DNA from: JBLINH01 sp047639165
GTDB lineage: Bacteria; Patescibacteriota; Minisyncoccia; Phycocordibacterales; JAACPR01
Length of the DNA: 16,479 bases
NCBI GenBank assembly: GCA_047639165.1
Contig: JBLINH010000016.1
Span: forward strand, 1-16,479
Direction: 5' to 3'
The position numbers and the translations under genes are program-made. Every line of letters begins with the position of its first letter. The stretch's first letter is position 1. The notes under the pieces were generated by a model that saw nothing but the letters and a program-made list of their open reading frames with translations, made no database searches and was not told the DNA's origin. Below, in pieces: positions 6,703-11,785 of the stretch.

Positions 6703-7061
6703 CTGATTTGTGAAATTATTAAAAAAATAGGGTAATAATTTTGTGCTCATCACCGACTACCATAAAAGTATCAAACCTTTCTATCATATGAGGAATGAAG
6801 ACAATCCAGAACTTACAAAATAAGCTGGTCTTCTATACAAGGGAATTGAAATTACAACTCTAGCCCAAAGAGAACACAGACCAGAGGTTCTTACAGCGCA
6901 AGCTAAGGATAAGGGAATGGATCTAATTCTTTAAGTATGGATGTCCACCACATGGGGGAGAGGGAATTGGTCCTAACAGAATTATTATGAAATTGTTTGA
7001 CCTAGACAATATCTATGAAGCTACATTTCTTCCTAGAGATGTTAATAGGTTGAACCTCTAG
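6703..7061 (+). pseudogene. aspS: Broken C-terminal fragment of aspartyl-tRNA synthetase (class II, AspRS)
   Basis: Translated with frame changes, this stretch gives about 115 residues matching the end of the AspRS catalytic domain. LICEIIKKIG (6703-6732) shifts by one base to NNFVLITDYHKSIKPFYHM, then NEDNPELTK, an in-frame TAA at 6821, then AGLLYKGIEITTLAQREHRP, VLTAQAKDKGMDLIL and a TAA at 6932. A further one-base frame change is needed at about 6930 to continue FKYGCPPHGGEGIGPNRII and end LDNIYEATFLPRDVNRL before TAG 7059. The GIG-x-NR stretch is class II motif 3, and KYG-PPHGG and the FPRD-x-R-type end are AspRS landmarks. At least two frameshifts and two internal stops, and loss of the anticodon domain and motifs 1-2, mean it makes no enzyme. 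It ends 1 nt from the stop of rluF. A working aspS must exist elsewhere in the genome. Confidence 0.85.
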
Positions 7062-7062
7062 T

Positions 7063-7779
7063 TTAATCCTTTAATCCAATACTTTTAAGGAGTTTTGTTT
7101 TTTCTTCTTCACTCAAGTTTCTACCTTCTCCAACAGGAAGGGCACCGATCTTAATATCCATGATTCTTGTTCTATAGAGTTTAGTTACTGTATATCCTAG
7201 ATTCATACACATTCTTCTAATTTGGTGTTTCTTTCCTTCGGTTAGTATAATAACGAAAGTAGTTGGACCTGTTAGTTTAATCACTGCAGGTTTTGTTATA
7301 TATCCTTCGATATTAACTCCTCTTTGCATTTTCTTTTTGAAAGAAGGTTTCATTTCTTTATCTATAGTCACTCTGTATTCTTTTTCATGACTAAACTCAG
7401 GACTTAGGATTTTGTTTACAATCCTTCCGTCGTTAGTTAGAAGCATAAGACCTTCTGAATCTTTATCGAGTCTTCCAACAGGATCTACTTCATCTTCTAT
7501 AAAATCTTCAACACTTTCTTCTCCTTCTTGTGGGTCGTGTGACACAACGCCTCTTGGCTTATTGAAAGCAATATACTTATAGTTATTCATCATCTTTTTT
7601 ACAGACTTTGTAACTTCCACTTTGTCACCCTCGTTTACTTTCTGACCGAGTACAGCTTTTTCTCCGTTAATTCGGATGAGCCCACGTTCAATTAGCTTAT
7701 CTGCTGCCCTTCGGGAACAGATGTTTGTTAGGTACAAGTACCGGTTTATTCGTATAGGATATTCTATAGGTGTTCTCAT
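7063..7779 (-). CDS. rluF: rRNA pseudouridine synthase, RluB/RluF (RsuA) family, RluF-like
   Basis: 238 aa on the minus strand. An N-terminal S4 RNA-binding domain (about 8-57, with NRYLYLTNICSRRAADKLI) is followed by the RsuA/RluB-type catalytic domain. GRLDKDSEGLMLLTNDG (102-118) holds the catalytic Asp105; KEYRV (133-137) and GKKHQIRRM (182-190) are further family motifs. The ending LYRTRIMDIKIGALPVGEGR resembles E. coli RluF (LERTRIMN...LP-GEWR), which modifies 23S rRNA near position 2604, so RluF is the best guess within the family. RluB or a CPR-specific target remain possible. A TTGACA-17-CATTAT promoter sits 9 nt before the ATG, so the mRNA has almost no leader. It is divergent from the LysM operon and runs directly into the aspS pseudogene with no terminator between. 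Confidence 0.85.
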   Translation of the reverse strand: MRTPIEYPIRINRYLYLTNICSRRAADKLIERGLIRINGEKAVLGQKVNEGDKVEVTKSVKKMMNNYKYIAFNKPRGVVSHDPQEGEESVEDFIEDEVDPVGRLDKDSEGLMLLTNDGRIVNKILSPEFSHEKEYRVTIDKEMKPSFKKKMQRGVNIEGYITKPAVIKLTGPTTFVIILTEGKKHQIRRMCMNLGYTVTKLYRTRIMDIKIGALPVGEGRNLSEEEKTKLLKSIGLKD

Positions 7780-7788
7780 AGTTGGTTG

Positions 7789-7817
7789 ATAATGCCATTT
7801 ACGGACTTAAATGTCAA
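7789..7817 (-). promoter_or_regulatory. rluF promoter, consensus -35, near-leaderless
   Basis: On the minus strand a perfect TTGACA (7817-7812) is 17 nt from CATTAT (7794-7789, four of six). The ATG at 7779 begins 9 nt after the -10, predicting a 5' leader of about 2 nt. Confidence 0.7.
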
Positions 7818-7820
7818 TGT

Positions 7821-7840
7821 AAAGGGGAATGGTCCCCTTT
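7821..7840. repeat. GC-rich hairpin between divergent promoters
   Basis: AAAGGGG (7821-7827) pairs with CCCCTTT (7834-7840) around AATGGT. It lies just upstream of both -35 boxes (7812-7817 and 7858-7863), where neither known transcript should need a terminator. A regulator site or a remnant terminator are possible. Confidence 0.4.
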
Positions 7841-7857
7841 TATCTCCCCTGGATATG

Positions 7858-7885
7858 TTGACAAAACGTTTTAATGTTGTAATAT
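7858..7885 (+). promoter_or_regulatory. Promoter of the LysM operon
   Basis: Perfect TTGACA (7858-7863) with TAATAT (7880-7885, four of six) 16 nt downstream. Start of transcription would be near 7892, giving a leader of about 50 nt, unlike the leaderless genes around it. Confidence 0.6.
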
Positions 7886-7895
7886 GTTTAAGAAA

Positions 7896-7914
7896 GTAGA
7901 TAAAAAATATCTAC
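7896..7914 (+). promoter_or_regulatory. 5'-leader hairpin of the LysM operon
   Basis: GTAGATA (7896-7902) pairs with TATCTAC (7908-7914) around five A's, followed by six A's. It would form at the very 5' end of the transcript from the 7858 promoter and may stabilise the mRNA. No T tract follows, so it is not a plus-strand terminator. Confidence 0.4.
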
Positions 7915-7940
7915 AAAAAAGAACATCAACCAACTAATAA

Positions 7941-8141
7941 ATGATTAATTCATTCACCGTATTATGCCTGGGGTTTTTAATGCTTGTAGGCGCAACAACG
8001 CTTATCATCCGTCTACCGGACTCTGCATTTGGAACTCTTCCTTCAGTCTATAAAAAGGTTGAATACGAAGATAATGTTCCGTCACGGGTATCGTGGACCC
8101 TCAAAGGTGAGGAGCTTGTGCCACTTGAACTAACCAACTAA
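7941..8141 (+). CDS. Small membrane-anchored protein, unknown function
   Basis: 66 aa, not recognised. One hydrophobic segment (about 5-24) is followed by a polar, presumably external tail with Pro and acidic residues. Stop codon TAA at 8139-8141 is followed at once by the Shine-Dalgarno of the LysM gene, so the two are co-transcribed from the promoter at 7858. The ATG has no Shine-Dalgarno but follows the ATCAACCAACTA motif by 4 nt. Base composition is visibly richer in G+C than the genes at 60-3562. The long leader, promoter and tight operon spacing support a real gene; function cannot be given. Confidence 0.6.
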   Translation: MINSFTVLCLGFLMLVGATTLIIRLPDSAFGTLPSVYKKVEYEDNVPSRVSWTLKGEELVPLELTN

Positions 8142-8147
8142 AAGGAG
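8142..8147 (+). promoter_or_regulatory. Shine-Dalgarno of the LysM gene
   Basis: AAGGAG starts 1 nt past the previous stop codon and is 9 nt from the ATG at 8157. It is one of the few clear ribosome binding sites in the window and fixes this start. Confidence 0.8.
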
Positions 8148-8156
8148 AAATAGAAA

Positions 8157-8513
8157 ATGTTGAAGTCAGCGCTTTCAAATTACCTCAAGAGGATTAAGAG
8201 GTTGCTCATCGGCCTCTTAGTCGGGATTAAGTGGTTGTTTATCGGTCTCTTAGTACTGAACTTTTCGAGTCCCAGTTTCAGAGATTCTGTAACTGGTATC
8301 TGGGATAGAAACCGTCCTTCTAGTGTCGAGAGTCTTTTTTCTGGATTTACGACTGAGACTAGTCAATCATCTGGATCTAGACATTGTATCGTCAAAAAAG
8401 ATGATACTCTGTCAGGAATTGGCAGAAAGTTTGGAACATCTGTCAGGAATCTGACGGTTATAAACGGCCTTAGTAATGATAAAATATTCAAAGGCCAAAA
8501 GTTAAAGTATTAA
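8157..8513 (+). CDS. Membrane-anchored LysM-domain protein
   Basis: 118 aa. A short basic N terminus leads to a TM segment (about 15-36) built from two copies of an 11-residue unit, RIKRLLIGLLV and GIKWLFIGLLV. A Ser/Thr-rich linker (about 53-74) joins it to a single C-terminal LysM domain (about 76-118) with the typical DDTLSGIGRKFGTSVRNL and INGLSND...GQKLKY core. LysM binds N-acetylglucosamine-containing glycans such as peptidoglycan, so the protein should tether membrane to cell wall. No catalytic domain is attached. It has a good Shine-Dalgarno and is closed by a strong terminator 7 nt after the stop. A second LysM protein follows after tRNA-Thr, with a different anchor. Confidence 0.85.
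   Translation: MLKSALSNYLKRIKRLLIGLLVGIKWLFIGLLVLNFSSPSFRDSVTGIWDRNRPSSVESLFSGFTTETSQSSGSRHCIVKKDDTLSGIGRKFGTSVRNLTVINGLSNDKIFKGQKLKY
8191..8256 (+). repeat. 33-bp tandem duplication inside the LysM gene
   Basis: Two adjacent 33-base units (8191-8223 and 8224-8256) agree at 27 of their first 31 bases. They encode RIKRLLIGLLV and GIKWLFIGLLV and so double the length of the TM helix. Copy differences include changes that alter R to W and L to F and a silent GGC to GGT. Confidence 0.85.
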
Positions 8514-8519
8514 AAAAGG

Positions 8520-8546
8520 GGCCCAGTCTTTACGACTGGGCCTTTT
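8520..8546 (+). terminator. Intrinsic terminator of the LysM operon
   Basis: GGCCCAGTC (8520-8528) pairs perfectly with GACTGGGCC (8534-8542) around TTTAC, then TTTT (8543-8546) and more pyrimidines. It separates the LysM operon from tRNA-Thr. Confidence 0.93.
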
Positions 8547-8569
8547 CTCTTTAAACTAAACTCTTAGTA

Positions 8570-8641
8570 GCCGTTGTAGCTCAGTGGTAGAGCACTTCAT
8601 TGGTAATGAAGAGGTCTTGGGTTCAATCCCCAACAACGGCT
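8570..8641 (+). tRNA. tRNA-Thr (anticodon GGU)
   Basis: 72-nt cloverleaf. Acceptor GCCGTTG (8570-8576) pairs with CAACGGC (8634-8640), discriminator T at 8641. D-stem GCTC/GAGC, anticodon stem CTTCA/TGAAG with loop TTGGTAA placing GGT at 8602-8604, and TTCAATC T-loop are all regular. The 3' CCA is not encoded (TCAA follows), so it is added by the CCA enzyme. TTTACG (8529-8534) and TAAACT (8552-8557), 17 nt apart, are a weak possible promoter giving a leader of about 5 nt. Confidence 0.97.
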
Positions 8642-8664
8642 CAAAATCGTTACGATGTGTAGTA

Positions 8665-8693
8665 TTGACTTTCATACGAAAATGTATTATAAG
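8665..8693 (+). promoter_or_regulatory. Promoter of the second LysM gene
   Basis: TTGACT (8665-8670, five of six) and TATAAG (8688-8693, five of six) are 17 nt apart. Transcription would start near 8700, leaving a leader of about 50 nt with a hairpin. Confidence 0.7.
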
Positions 8694-8705
8694 ATAAAGA
8701 AATAA

Positions 8706-8724
8706 ACATACCAAGATGGTATGT
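8706..8724. promoter_or_regulatory. 8-bp inverted repeat in the LysM leader
   Basis: ACATACCA (8706-8713) and TGGTATGT (8717-8724) are perfect inverted copies around AGA, just downstream of the predicted transcription start. As DNA it would suit a repressor; as RNA it makes a 5' hairpin. Inner half-sites ATACCA/TGGTAT are those found over the promoter at 3651-3671. Confidence 0.45.
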
Positions 8725-8750
8725 ACGAACCTTAAACATCTTATATTACT

Positions 8751-9158
8751 ATGAAAATTAGTCATGTATTTACCGCTGTGATTTCCTTCTTCTTTGGTGC
8801 TTTGTCATGGCACTTCGCCCCCTCAAAAATCGTTGAAGGGCTGGGTAAATGGAATAAATTCGAAGATAAAATAGTAGGACAGGAAGTTCAACTTCCTGAA
8901 TACAAACCAAAGATTCAGGAAGTTGAAAAGGTGGAACCACCACCAGAGAAAAAAGTTGATGTGGTAGTGGCTGTTGTTAAGTCCTCGTCTACTATTCACA
9001 CTGTAAAAAGTGGTGAAAACCTTATCAATATATCGAGAAGGTATAATGTCACAATTCCCGCGATAATGGAGGCCAACAAGGATATAAAAAATCCTAACAA
9101 TCTCTATATTGATCAACAGATCATTATTCCTAAGATCATTATTCCTAGAGAGAGTTGA
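8751..9158 (+). CDS. Membrane-anchored LysM-domain protein with proline-rich linker
   Basis: 135 aa. An N-terminal uncleaved signal or anchor (about 5-24, ending FGALSWHFAP) is followed by a charged, Pro/Lys/Val-rich linker (about 48-80) and one LysM domain (about 82-127) with TIHTVKSGENLINISRRYNV and NLYIDQQIIIP. It should bind peptidoglycan-type glycan outside the membrane. A 15-base tandem repeat (9120-9134 and 9135-9149, 14 bases nearly identical) duplicates the last LysM strand, giving IIIPKIIIP. It has its own promoter (8665) and ends in TGA, the only clear TGA stop among the plus-strand genes. Not a hydrolase: no enzyme domain is present. Confidence 0.85.
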   Translation: MKISHVFTAVISFFFGALSWHFAPSKIVEGLGKWNKFEDKIVGQEVQLPEYKPKIQEVEKVEPPPEKKVDVVVAVVKSSSTIHTVKSGENLINISRRYNVTIPAIMEANKDIKNPNNLYIDQQIIIPKIIIPRES

Positions 9159-9252
9159 CTTTCTCACCATTAAGAATATTGTTAGAAACGAACGTAGTCA
9201 TACAAAGGGGTTTGGGTGGCTGCGAGGAGTTAAAAGGGTCCGAGTGGGTCTT
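9155..9252 (+). other. Possible short RNA or leader between LysM gene and the prfB terminator
   Basis: TTGACT (9155-9160) overlaps the LysM stop codon and is 16 nt from TATTGT (9177-9182). A transcript starting near 9189 would run about 100 nt to the strong terminator at 9253-9288. The stretch is G-rich and C-poor with GTCCGAGTGGG (9239-9249) echoed by GTCCTGAGTGGG (9261-9272) in the terminator stem. It may equally be just the 3' untranslated region of the LysM mRNA. No RNA family recognised. Confidence 0.25.
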
Positions 9253-9288
9253 GTCGTCTAGTCCTGAGTGGGACTAGGCGACTTTTTT
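9253..9288 (+). terminator. Strong intrinsic terminator before prfB
   Basis: A 12-bp stem pairs 9253-9264 with 9271-9282 (one T-G wobble, loop 9265-9270) and is followed by six T's. It isolates the prfB-ftsEX-pyrG cluster from upstream transcription, so that cluster must have its own promoter. Confidence 0.95.
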
Positions 9289-9291
9289 ATG

Positions 9292-9297
9292 TATAAT
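9292..9297 (+). promoter_or_regulatory. -10 box of prfB, leaderless
   Basis: Perfect TATAAT ends 6 nt before ATG 9304, right after the terminator. Any -35 would fall within the terminator stem and is poor. The predicted start of transcription is the A of ATG, so this decides the start codon at 9304 rather than ATG 9289 (which lies upstream of the -10) or GTG 9268. Confidence 0.65.
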
Positions 9298-9303
9298 TTC
9301 AAA

Positions 9304-10164
9304 ATGGATGAAAAGATAAAAGAAATAGAATCTTTAATGAATTCACCTACTTTTTGGGAGGATAAGGATAGGGCACAGGTCCTAATAAAAGAACTACAAG
9401 AATTAAAAGACTCTAAAGATGGTTTAGGTAAATATGATCGTGGCGGAGCAGTTTTAAATATATTCTCTGGGGCTGGAGGAGATGACGCAGAAGATTTTAC
9501 ATACCTTCTTTTTAATATGTATCAAAAGTTCATCTCAAAAAAAGGGTGGACCACTTCCCTGCTTTCAGAAAGTAAAAATGATCATGGGGGTTACAGGAAT
9601 GTAACAATTGAGATTAACGGTAAGAATGTATATGGAACATTAAAGAATGAATCAGGAGTTCATCGATTGGTTCGTATATCTCCATTTAACTCTCAAGGAA
9701 AAAGACAAACATCTTTTTCAATGGTTGAGGTAATACCTCAATTTAATGAAAAGACTTCTTTCGATATAGCAGATGATGATTTAAATATTGAGTTCACAAA
9801 GTCCAGTGGTCCTGGAGGTCAGAATGTAAATAAAAGAGAAACTGCAGTTAGAATAACTCACCTCCCCTCAAAAATATCAGTATTCATAGCTTCTGAAAGA
9901 AGTCAGGCCCAAAACAGAGAAAGAGCAATGGCGCTAATTAAAGGTAAGGTATATAATATGCTGGAGGAAGAGAGAAAAATGAAAGAATCTGGCATGTATA
10001 TTTCCAAAACTTCAGACAATGAATGGGGAAGTCAGATAAGATCATATGTTCTCCATCCATATAAGCTAGTTAAAGACCACAGAACAAAAACGGAAGTCCG
10101 TGATGTCGATGCAGTCTTTGATGGTGATTTGGATAAACTTATAGAGGCAAACAAACAAATGTAA
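9304..10164 (+). CDS. prfB: Peptide chain release factor 2, short form lacking most of domain 1
   Basis: 286 aa from ATG 9304. RF2 recognises UGA/UAA in the ribosomal A site and triggers peptidyl-tRNA hydrolysis. The SPF stop-codon tripeptide (126-128, in VHRLVRISPFNSQGKRQTS), the GGQ catalytic loop (171-173, SSGPGGQNVNKRETAVRITH) and the C-terminal NEWGSQIRSYVLHPYKLVKDHRT block (split here at 239-261) are intact. E. coli RF2 has 365 aa; the missing 80 or so are in the N-terminal helical domain 1, where a segment resembling SPTFWEDKDRAQ joins almost directly to FSGAGGDDAEDF. There is no in-frame TGA and so no programmed frameshift of the E. coli kind. SPF excludes RF1 (PxT) and PrfH. Stop codon TAA abuts the ATG of ftsE. 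Confidence 0.95.
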   Translation: MDEKIKEIESLMNSPTFWEDKDRAQVLIKELQELKDSKDGLGKYDRGGAVLNIFSGAGGDDAEDFTYLLFNMYQKFISKKGWTTSLLSESKNDHGGYRNVTIEINGKNVYGTLKNESGVHRLVRISPFNSQGKRQTSFSMVEVIPQFNEKTSFDIADDDLNIEFTKSSGPGGQNVNKRETAVRITHLPSKISVFIASERSQAQNRERAMALIKGKVYNMLEEERKMKESGMYISKTSDNEWGSQIRSYVLHPYKLVKDHRTKTEVRDVDAVFDGDLDKLIEANKQM

Positions 10165-10845
10165 ATGATATATTTCGACGGAGTTTCAAAAACATACAAC
10201 GATGGTACCAAAGCCCTTGATGGCATTGACCTGAAAATTGAACCACATGAATTTATATCAATTGTGGGCCCTTCTGGTGCAGGTAAGACTACCTTACTTA
10301 AACTTCTTTTGGCAGAGGAGTGTCCAAGTGAAGGTTGTATTTTTTTCGAATCTGAAGATATTCATAAATTGAAGAGAGATCGTATCAGTCAACTACGTAG
10401 ACAGATTGGAACAATCTTTCAAGACTTCAGACTCATTCCTAATAAGACAATATATGAGAATGTTTCTTTCGCTATGGAAGTAGCAGGAAGAACAGATGAA
10501 GAAATTGCTTCAGATGTTCCTCATGTTCTTGAACTTGTTAATTTAGATAAAAAGGCTATGAACTTTCCACGTGAACTTTCAGGTGGGGAACAACAAAGAG
10601 TAGCTATAGCGAGAGCAATTGTTAATCAACCAGATGTTTTGGTAGCAGATGAACCAACAGGAAATTTAGATCCTGCTAGTGCATATGAAATAGTACAGAT
10701 TCTTAAAAAAATAAATGATCTTGGAACAACAGTCATTTTAACTACACACAACACTGGTGTAATTGAAGAACTTAATAGAAGAGTTGTCACTATCGAGAAC
10801 GGACGAGTGGTTCGTGATGACAGTACTGGTAAATATAATATATAA
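10165..10845 (+). CDS. ftsE: Cell division ATP-binding protein FtsE
   Basis: 226 aa, normal length. Walker A GPSGAGKTT (35-43), Q-loop Q86 within IFQDFRLIPNKTIYENV (the FtsE-type sequence), signature LSGGEQQRVAIARA (138-151), Walker B VLVADEP (158-164) and H195 are intact. FtsE drives FtsX conformational change, which activates peptidoglycan hydrolases at the division site. The ATG follows the prfB TAA with no gap, so translation is coupled. ftsX follows 12 nt downstream. Distinguished from the ATPase at 2828 by its partner and the DFRL signature. Confidence 0.95.
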   Translation: MIYFDGVSKTYNDGTKALDGIDLKIEPHEFISIVGPSGAGKTTLLKLLLAEECPSEGCIFFESEDIHKLKRDRISQLRRQIGTIFQDFRLIPNKTIYENVSFAMEVAGRTDEEIASDVPHVLELVNLDKKAMNFPRELSGGEQQRVAIARAIVNQPDVLVADEPTGNLDPASAYEIVQILKKINDLGTTVILTTHNTGVIEELNRRVVTIENGRVVRDDSTGKYNI

Positions 10846-10846
10846 T
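10841..10846 (+). promoter_or_regulatory. TATAAT overlapping the ftsE stop codon
   Basis: A perfect TATAAT lies over the ftsE TAA and 11 nt before the ftsX ATG at 10858, in an AT-only stretch. It could give ftsX a short-leader transcript of its own. The local base bias makes chance likely. Confidence 0.25.
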
Positions 10847-10857
10847 ATTAAATAATT

Positions 10858-11781
10858 ATGCTTTGGGTAAACATTAAACGTATATTAAAATCAGGTTTTG
10901 TAAGTTTCTGGAGAAACGGAGTAGTTTCACTATCCGCTGTTCTTGTGATGATAGTTACACTTTTTGTAATTGGAACAACAATATTCACAAGTGCACTACT
11001 GACTCAATCTCTAGAGGTAATCAGAGACAAAGTTGATGTAAATGTATATTTTTCAACCATTGCTACAGAAAATGATGTTTTGGAAGTGAAGAAATCAGTA
11101 GAAAAACTTCCCGAAGTAGATTACGTAGAGTACATCTCAAAGGAGCAAGCTCTTGTGAATTTTGAAGAGAGACACAAGAATGATCAAAAAACTCTAGAGG
11201 CACTTGATGAGTTGAGTGAAAACCCACTTGGAGCAATTTTAAATATAAAAGCTAAAGAAACTTCTCAGTATGAGAGTGTGGCCACCTTCCTAGACCAGAA
11301 CTACTCTACAGACGGCGACTTAGCTGTAGTTGATTCAATTAACTATTTCAAGAATAAAGAGATTATCGAAACTCTAGTTTCAATTATAAATGCAGGAGAA
11401 AGACTCGGGGCTATAGTCGCTATTATCTTTGTGATCATATCTATCATAATTACGCTTAATACAATTAGATTAGCTATGTATATTTCAAAAGATGAGATTA
11501 AGGTTATGAATTTGGTTGGGGCCACCCAAACATATATAATGGGTCCTTTTGTAGTTTCAGGAGCGATGTATGGGGCAGTAGCAGCGATATTCACGTTGAT
11601 CATCTTCTATCCAATAACATATTGGTTAGCACCAATGACAGAGGCATTTTTCGGAACAATGAGTGTGTTTGAGTACTATTTGAACTCATTTGGTCAGATT
11701 TTCCTAATAATATTTTTCTCTGGTATACTGATCGGATCAATATCAAGTTTTCTGGCAATTAAGAAGTATCTGAAATCATAA
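10858..11781 (+). CDS. ftsX: Cell division permease-like protein FtsX
   Basis: 307 aa with FtsX topology: TM1 about 21-46, an extracytoplasmic domain about 47-178, then TM2 (181-206), TM3 (227-251) and TM4 (279-303). The N-terminal cytosolic segment (around IKRILKSGFVSFWRNG) and the external motif DVNVYFSTIATENDV plus the VDYVEYISKEQAL-type stretch are characteristic of FtsX. The segment after TM2, MYISKDEIKVMNLVGAT, is the ATPase-coupling region. It works with FtsE, transmitting ATP hydrolysis to external hydrolases or their activators. No such hydrolase gene is in the window, though the two LysM proteins could be wall-binding partners. Confidence 0.95.
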   Translation: MLWVNIKRILKSGFVSFWRNGVVSLSAVLVMIVTLFVIGTTIFTSALLTQSLEVIRDKVDVNVYFSTIATENDVLEVKKSVEKLPEVDYVEYISKEQALVNFEERHKNDQKTLEALDELSENPLGAILNIKAKETSQYESVATFLDQNYSTDGDLAVVDSINYFKNKEIIETLVSIINAGERLGAIVAIIFVIISIIITLNTIRLAMYISKDEIKVMNLVGATQTYIMGPFVVSGAMYGAVAAIFTLIIFYPITYWLAPMTEAFFGTMSVFEYYLNSFGQIFLIIFFSGILIGSISSFLAIKKYLKS

Positions 11782-11785
11782 AACG

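Larger units (their letters stand above)
7779..7936. repeat. 12-bp perfect inverted repeat flanking the rluF-LysM divergent region
   Basis: TAGTTGGTTGAT (7779-7790) is the exact reverse complement of ATCAACCAACTA (7925-7936). Each arm therefore reads ATCAACCAACTA, in the coding direction, just before a start codon: overlapping the ATG of rluF and 4 nt before the ATG at 7941. A third copy of the 9-base core AACCAACTA lies at 8132-8140, just before the LysM gene's ribosome binding site. Confidence 0.8.

Noticed and set aside
9156..9158. UGA recoding (as in Gracilibacteria)
   Set aside because: prfB with an SPF motif is present, and no conserved gene in the window has an in-frame TGA. TGA at 9156-9158 is best read as a stop after the LysM domain.
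9268..9303. GTG 9268 or ATG 9289 as the prfB start
   Set aside because: GTG 9268 lies in the loop of the terminator hairpin, and ATG 9289 lies before the perfect -10 box at 9292-9297. ATG 9304 fits both the promoter and the N-terminal alignment with RF2.
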